From a bacterium (GTDB lineage Bacteria > Actinomycetota > Acidimicrobiia > Spongiisociales > Spongiisociaceae), in the NCBI GenBank assembly GCA_028820935.1, contig JAPPHZ010000045.1:1-64000 (forward strand): DNA of 64,000 nt, read 5' to 3'. The translations under genes were made by a program, and so were the position numbers. Shown here piece after piece: positions 60,786 to 64,000 of the stretch. Each line of letters begins with the position of its first letter. Position 1 is the stretch's first letter. Under the pieces are notes generated by a model. The model was given only the letters and a program-made list of their open reading frames with translations. It did no database searches and was not told the DNA's origin.

Positions 60786-60820
60786 TAATCACAGCATTGT
60801 GATTACACGACATGCGTGTA
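60786..60820. promoter_or_regulatory. Two adjoining operator-like dyads between uvrD/pcrA and the flavin oxidoreductase
   Basis: TAATCAC-N6-GTGATTA (60786-60805) has perfect 7-bp arms. TACACG-N5-CGTGTA (60804-60820) has perfect 6-bp arms and shares two bases with the first. The pair begins 1 bp upstream of the helicase ATG at 60784 and lies about 65 bp before the oxidoreductase ATG at 60885. Both divergent genes could be controlled from here. Confidence 0.55.
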
Positions 60821-60884
60821 CAACGGTCTCGGGGCGCCTGCCAGAATGACCCACCGACCTCGCCGGCCGCATCAGGAGACACCG

Positions 60885-62087
60885 ATGAGCCCACCGCCCC
60901 TCTACCTCCAGCCCGGCCGGATCGGGACGGTGACCACCGCCAACCGGATCGTGCGCGCCGCCACGTCCGAGACCATGGCCGCACCCGGCGGTGAGGTACT
61001 GGACTCCTACGTGGGCCTCTACCGGCGCCTCGCCCGGGGCGGCGCGGGCCTCATCCTCACCGGCCACATGTACGTCGACCCGCGCGGGCAGGCCAGCCGC
61101 CACCAGACCGGGATCCACCATGATGGCGTGATCCCTTCCCTCCGGCGCGCCACCCGCGCCGTGCACGAGGCCGGCGGGACGATCTTCGCCCAGCTCGGCC
61201 ATTGCGGTAGCCAGACCATGATGTCGTCCATCACCCCGGTGGCTCCCTCGCCGGTGCCGAACGCCATGTACGCCCACCAGCCCGAGGAGCTGTCCGAGGG
61301 CGGCATCGAGGCATTGGTCCTGGCCTTCGGCGACGCGGCCGGGCGGGCCCGCGATGCGGGTTTCGACGGCGTCCACATCCACGGCGGCAACGGTTACCTG
61401 ATCTCGGAGTTCTGCTCACCCCACGCCAACACCAGGGAGGACGGCTGGGGTGGTGACGCCGAGCGCCGCGGCCGGTTCTTCATGGAGGTCTACGAGGCCG
61501 TGCGCGCGGCCGTCGGGGCAGGGTTCCCGGTAACCGCGCGGCTCAGCGTGGAGGACTCGGTTCCGGGCGGCCTGCGACGGGAGGAGTCACTGCAGCGGGC
61601 CAAGTTGCTGGCGGAGCGGGGCATCGACGGATTCGAGACCACTTTCGGCGTGATGCGTAGCTACGCCGAGAACATCCGCCCGTACGTGGCGGTCGGCCGT
61701 CGTCAGGCCTGGAGGCAGGTGGTGGCGCCGCGATGCTGGAAGCCGGAGGGCCCCGAGGCCTACTACCGGCCCTTCGCACGGGCCGTCCGCCGGGCTGCCG
61801 GCGTACCCACGATCCTGGTGGGAGGCATGCGGACCACCGGCACGATGACCGACGTGCTGGCCTCCGGCGACGCCGACTTCGTGGCCATGGCCCGCCCGTT
61901 CATCCGCGAACCCGACCTGGTGCGGAAGCTCGAGGCCGGGCGTAAGGGCGGCGTCGAGTGCGTGTCATGCAACATGTGCCTGGCCCACGACGGCTGGGAT
62001 CCCCTCCAGTGCTGGCGCGACACCCCCGCCAACGTCATCCGCCATGTCGGAAAGCGCTACTGGACCAACCGCCGCAACCCGCAGTAA
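60885..62087 (+). CDS. NADH:flavin oxidoreductase, old-yellow-enzyme family
   Basis: It is a 400-residue FMN barrel enzyme: LYLQPGRIGTVTTANRIVRAATSETMA, HIHGGNGYLISEFCSPHANTREDGWGGDAERRGRFFMEVYEAV (about residue 165), and phosphate-binding TILVGGMRTTGTMTDVLASGDADFVAMARPFIREPDL. It lacks the extra FAD/NAD domains of 2,4-dienoyl-CoA reductase but retains CVSCNMCLAHDGWDPLQC, a partly conserved Cys cluster at the C-terminus. I set the start at ATG 60885 after AGGAG. The substrate is unknown. Confidence 0.85.
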   Translation: MSPPPLYLQPGRIGTVTTANRIVRAATSETMAAPGGEVLDSYVGLYRRLARGGAGLILTGHMYVDPRGQASRHQTGIHHDGVIPSLRRATRAVHEAGGTIFAQLGHCGSQTMMSSITPVAPSPVPNAMYAHQPEELSEGGIEALVLAFGDAAGRARDAGFDGVHIHGGNGYLISEFCSPHANTREDGWGGDAERRGRFFMEVYEAVRAAVGAGFPVTARLSVEDSVPGGLRREESLQRAKLLAERGIDGFETTFGVMRSYAENIRPYVAVGRRQAWRQVVAPRCWKPEGPEAYYRPFARAVRRAAGVPTILVGGMRTTGTMTDVLASGDADFVAMARPFIREPDLVRKLEAGRKGGVECVSCNMCLAHDGWDPLQCWRDTPANVIRHVGKRYWTNRRNPQ

Positions 62088-62097
62088 CACGGTGTTA
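62085..62097. other. Palindromic convergent stop region (TAACAC-G-GTGTTA)
   Basis: The oxidoreductase's TAA (62085-62087) is the first triplet of a perfect 13-bp dyad that also gives TAA on the minus strand. guaA ends separately at 62119. The 31-bp gap has no other terminator. Confidence 0.7.
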
Positions 62098-62118
62098 AGG
62101 CTCTGCCGGTAGGCCGGG

Positions 62119-63681
62119 CTACTCCCACTCGATGGTGGCGGGTGGCTTGGAGGAAATGTCGTAGGCCACCCGGTTGATTCCCGGAACCTCGTTCATCACC
62201 CGGCGGGAGATCCGCTCGAGGACCGGATACGGGATCCGGGCGAAGTCCGCCGTCATGGCATCCTCGGAGGTGACCGCTCGCACCACGAGGGCGTGGGCGT
62301 AGGTCCGCCCATCGCCCTGCACCCCCACTGTCCTGACGTCGGGCAGCACCGCGAACGACTGCCATATCTCCCGGTAGAGCCCGGCGCGGTGGATCTCCGC
62401 GGTGACGATGGCGTCGGCCGCCCGGAGGAGTTCCAGCCGTTCCCGGGTGATTCCTCCGATCACGCGTACCGCCAGGCCGGGACCGGGGAAGGGCTGGCGC
62501 CAGACGATCTCCTCGGGAAGCCCCAACTCCTCCCCCACCGCCCGGACCTCGTCCTTGAATAGATCTCGAAGCGGCTCGATGAGCTCGAAATCGAGGTTGT
62601 CGGGGAGCCCGCCCACGTTGTGGTGGGTCTTGATGGTGGCGGCGGAGGCGCCGCCGGACTCGATGACATCCGGATAGAGGGTGCCCTGGACCAGGAACCG
62701 AGCATCAGGGATGCCCGCGGTGGCCTCCTCGAAGGTGCGGATGAAGAGCTCACCGATGATCCGGCGCTTACGCTCGGGATCGGCCACTCCTGCCAGCGCG
62801 TCCAGGAACCGATCGGCGGCGTCGACCCGTACCAGGTCGACCTCGAAGTTCCGGCGGAAGGTCTCATCGACCTGCTCGGCCTCGCCGGCGCGCAGCAGCC
62901 CATGATCCACGAACACGCAGGTGAGGCGGTCCCCGACCGCCCGATGGACCAGGGCGGCGGCCACCGCCGAGTCCACCCCGCCGGAGAGGCCGCACACGAC
63001 CCTGGCGTCTCCCACCCTGGCCCGGATGGCGCTGACCTGCTCGGTGATGATCGACCCGCCGGTCCAATCCTGCGCTGCCCCGCACGCGTCCCTCACGAAC
63101 CGCTCCATCACTTCGAACCCGTGGTCTGTGTGGACCACCTCGGGGTGGAACTGGACGCCGTAGTAACCGCGCTCCGGCTGCTCCATGGCCGCCACCGGCG
63201 AGCCCGGCGTAGTGGCTACGCCGGCAAACCCCTGCGGCGGTTCCGTGACGGCATCCATGTGGCTCATCCAGACATCCTGGCGCGCCGGGGTTCCGGCCAG
63301 CAGCAGCGAGTCGCCGGTCACGTCGAGCGAGGTACGTCCGTACTCGGCCTCGCCGGTGCGCTCCACCGTGCCGCCAAGCAGGTGCGCCAGCAGCTGGTGG
63401 CCGTAGCAGATGCCGAGCACGGGGACACCCATCTCCAGGAGGCCGGGGTCGATCAGGTAGGCGTCATCGGAGTAGACGGACAGCGGGCCGCCGGACAGCA
63501 CGAGACCGAGCGGGTGGTGGCGCCGGACCTCCTCAACGCTGATATCGCGGGACACGATCAGGGAGAAGACCCCGGCCTGGCGGATCCTGCGGGCGATCAG
63601 TTGGGCGTACTGGGCGCCCAGATCGACCACCAGCACCGGACGATGGCAGGCATCCCCGCCGGTAGGCGGAACAGGATTCAA
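62119..63681 (-). CDS. guaA: GMP synthase (glutamine-hydrolysing)
   Basis: It converts XMP to GMP. The N-terminal glutaminase domain has [17 protein letters not shown] (catalytic Cys about residue 95) and [16 protein letters not shown] (His, Glu). The synthetase domain has [37 protein letters not shown] (PP-loop, about 235), [14 protein letters not shown] and the C-terminal [20 protein letters not shown]. The length is 520 residues. Its ATG overlaps the upstream IMP-dehydrogenase-like gene as ATGA. Confidence 0.96.
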   Translation of the reverse strand: MNPVPPTGGDACHRPVLVVDLGAQYAQLIARRIRQAGVFSLIVSRDISVEEVRRHHPLGLVLSGGPLSVYSDDAYLIDPGLLEMGVPVLGICYGHQLLAHLLGGTVERTGEAEYGRTSLDVTGDSLLLAGTPARQDVWMSHMDAVTEPPQGFAGVATTPGSPVAAMEQPERGYYGVQFHPEVVHTDHGFEVMERFVRDACGAAQDWTGGSIITEQVSAIRARVGDARVVCGLSGGVDSAVAAALVHRAVGDRLTCVFVDHGLLRAGEAEQVDETFRRNFEVDLVRVDAADRFLDALAGVADPERKRRIIGELFIRTFEEATAGIPDARFLVQGTLYPDVIESGGASAATIKTHHNVGGLPDNLDFELIEPLRDLFKDEVRAVGEELGLPEEIVWRQPFPGPGLAVRVIGGITRERLELLRAADAIVTAEIHRAGLYREIWQSFAVLPDVRTVGVQGDGRTYAHALVVRAVTSEDAMTADFARIPYPVLERISRRVMNEVPGINRVAYDISSKPPATIEWE

Positions 63682-64000
63682 GAACCCATCCCGACTCGCT
63701 GGCTCCGCTGCAGGGCCTTCCCCTCGGTCCGGACCGACGGCGCCACCACCAACTCCGCCTTGTGGAACTCCTTGAGGTCGGCATATCCCGTGCTTGCCAT
63801 GGCCAGCCGCAGCGCCCCGAACAGGTTCTGGCGGCCGTCGTTCTCGCGGGCCGGACCCACCAGGATCTGCTCCAGGGTGCCCAGTTGCCCGGTCATCACC
63901 CTCGTGCCCCTTGGAACCGACGGATGGAAGGTGGCCATTCCCCAGTGGGCGCCTCGACCCGGCGCCTCGATCGCCGAGGCCAGCGGCGAGCCGATCATCA
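63678..64000 (-). CDS. IMP dehydrogenase-family protein (GuaB3 type), C-terminal part
   Basis: Only the last about 107 residues are in the window; the gene continues past base 64000. [58 protein letters not shown] matches the C-terminus of the actinobacterial GuaB3 branch of IMP dehydrogenase/GMP reductase proteins. It is directly upstream of guaA with a 4-bp overlap, consistent with a guanine nucleotide operon. Confidence 0.85.
   Translation of the reverse strand, partial: MIGSPLASAIEAPGRGAHWGMATFHPSVPRGTRVMTGQLGTLEQILVGPARENDGRQNLFGALRLAMASTGYADLKEFHKAELVVAPSVRTEGKALQRSQRVGMGS

Overview
The window is 64 kb of a high-GC, gene-dense bacterial chromosome. A WhiB regulator, UPF0182 and DUF2342-type proteins, a stand-alone AsnC-type (RAM) domain protein, an SCP2-domain protein, many GTG/TTG starts and leaderless promoters point to Actinomycetota. 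Gene order and content suggest Acidimicrobiia, but that placement is inference. Almost everything is housekeeping. I see no rRNA, tRNA, CRISPR array, prophage or intact insertion sequence, and no gene-free stretch longer than about 250 bp.

Layout. 0.1-2.8 kb (minus): ffh-rpsP-khpA-rimM. 2.9-5.2 kb (plus): upp-alkyltransferase-like gene-deoA. 5.3-7.0 kb: etfBA. 7.0-13.0 kb: a LigD-type polymerase domain, an HAE3/MMPL-type RND exporter, then on the minus strand a LigC-type DNA ligase translationally coupled to a 2Fe-2S flavin reductase. 13.1-14.4 kb: a small exported protein and a MarR regulator interrupted by an in-frame stop. 14.4-26.8 kb (minus): a twelve-gene run recG-rsmD-coaD-coiled coil-yceD-rpmF-plsX-rnc-mutM-smc-ftsY-cdd. 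26.8-33.3 kb: a cold-shock-like protein, RAM protein, ddl, class III aminotransferase, EamA transporter and ppsA. 33.4-38.6 kb: UPF0182, a DivIVA-domain protein behind two DnaA boxes, and a Lon-like PDZ protease. 38.8-43.9 kb: bioY, moaE, DUF2342 protease, AhpE-like peroxiredoxin, tatA, a Thr-rich lipoprotein and whiB. 44-58.5 kb: central carbon metabolism (sdhCAB, mdh, icd, sucCD, tal) with folD, purH, menC, HU and vapBC. 58.5-64 kb: uvrD/pcrA, an old-yellow-enzyme family oxidoreductase, guaA and a partial guaB-like gene.

The most unusual feature is a dispersed family of AT-richer arrays of the heptamer CTAGTTG and its degenerate relatives (1-55, 8045-8098, 27364-27407, 29931-29995, 39381-39482, 41821-41854, 47829-47880). 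They occur only at gene 3' ends, mostly between convergent genes, and are oriented so that each gene reads TAG-TTGC from its own stop. They supply or abut the stop codon of ten genes: nine TAG and one TAA, in a region where TGA is otherwise the usual stop. The period of 7 and the palindromic CTAG mean that three units close all six reading frames. Three convergent junctions without arrays instead carry palindromic or overlapping stops (TGATCA, CTAG, TAACAC-G-GTGTTA).

Other points for follow-up are eight probable leaderless promoters (TANNNT 6 or 8 bp before the start codon), a transposon-like inverted repeat between smc and ftsY, a -35/-10 promoter with an overlapping operator in front of whiB, and paired dyads between uvrD and the flavin oxidoreductase.
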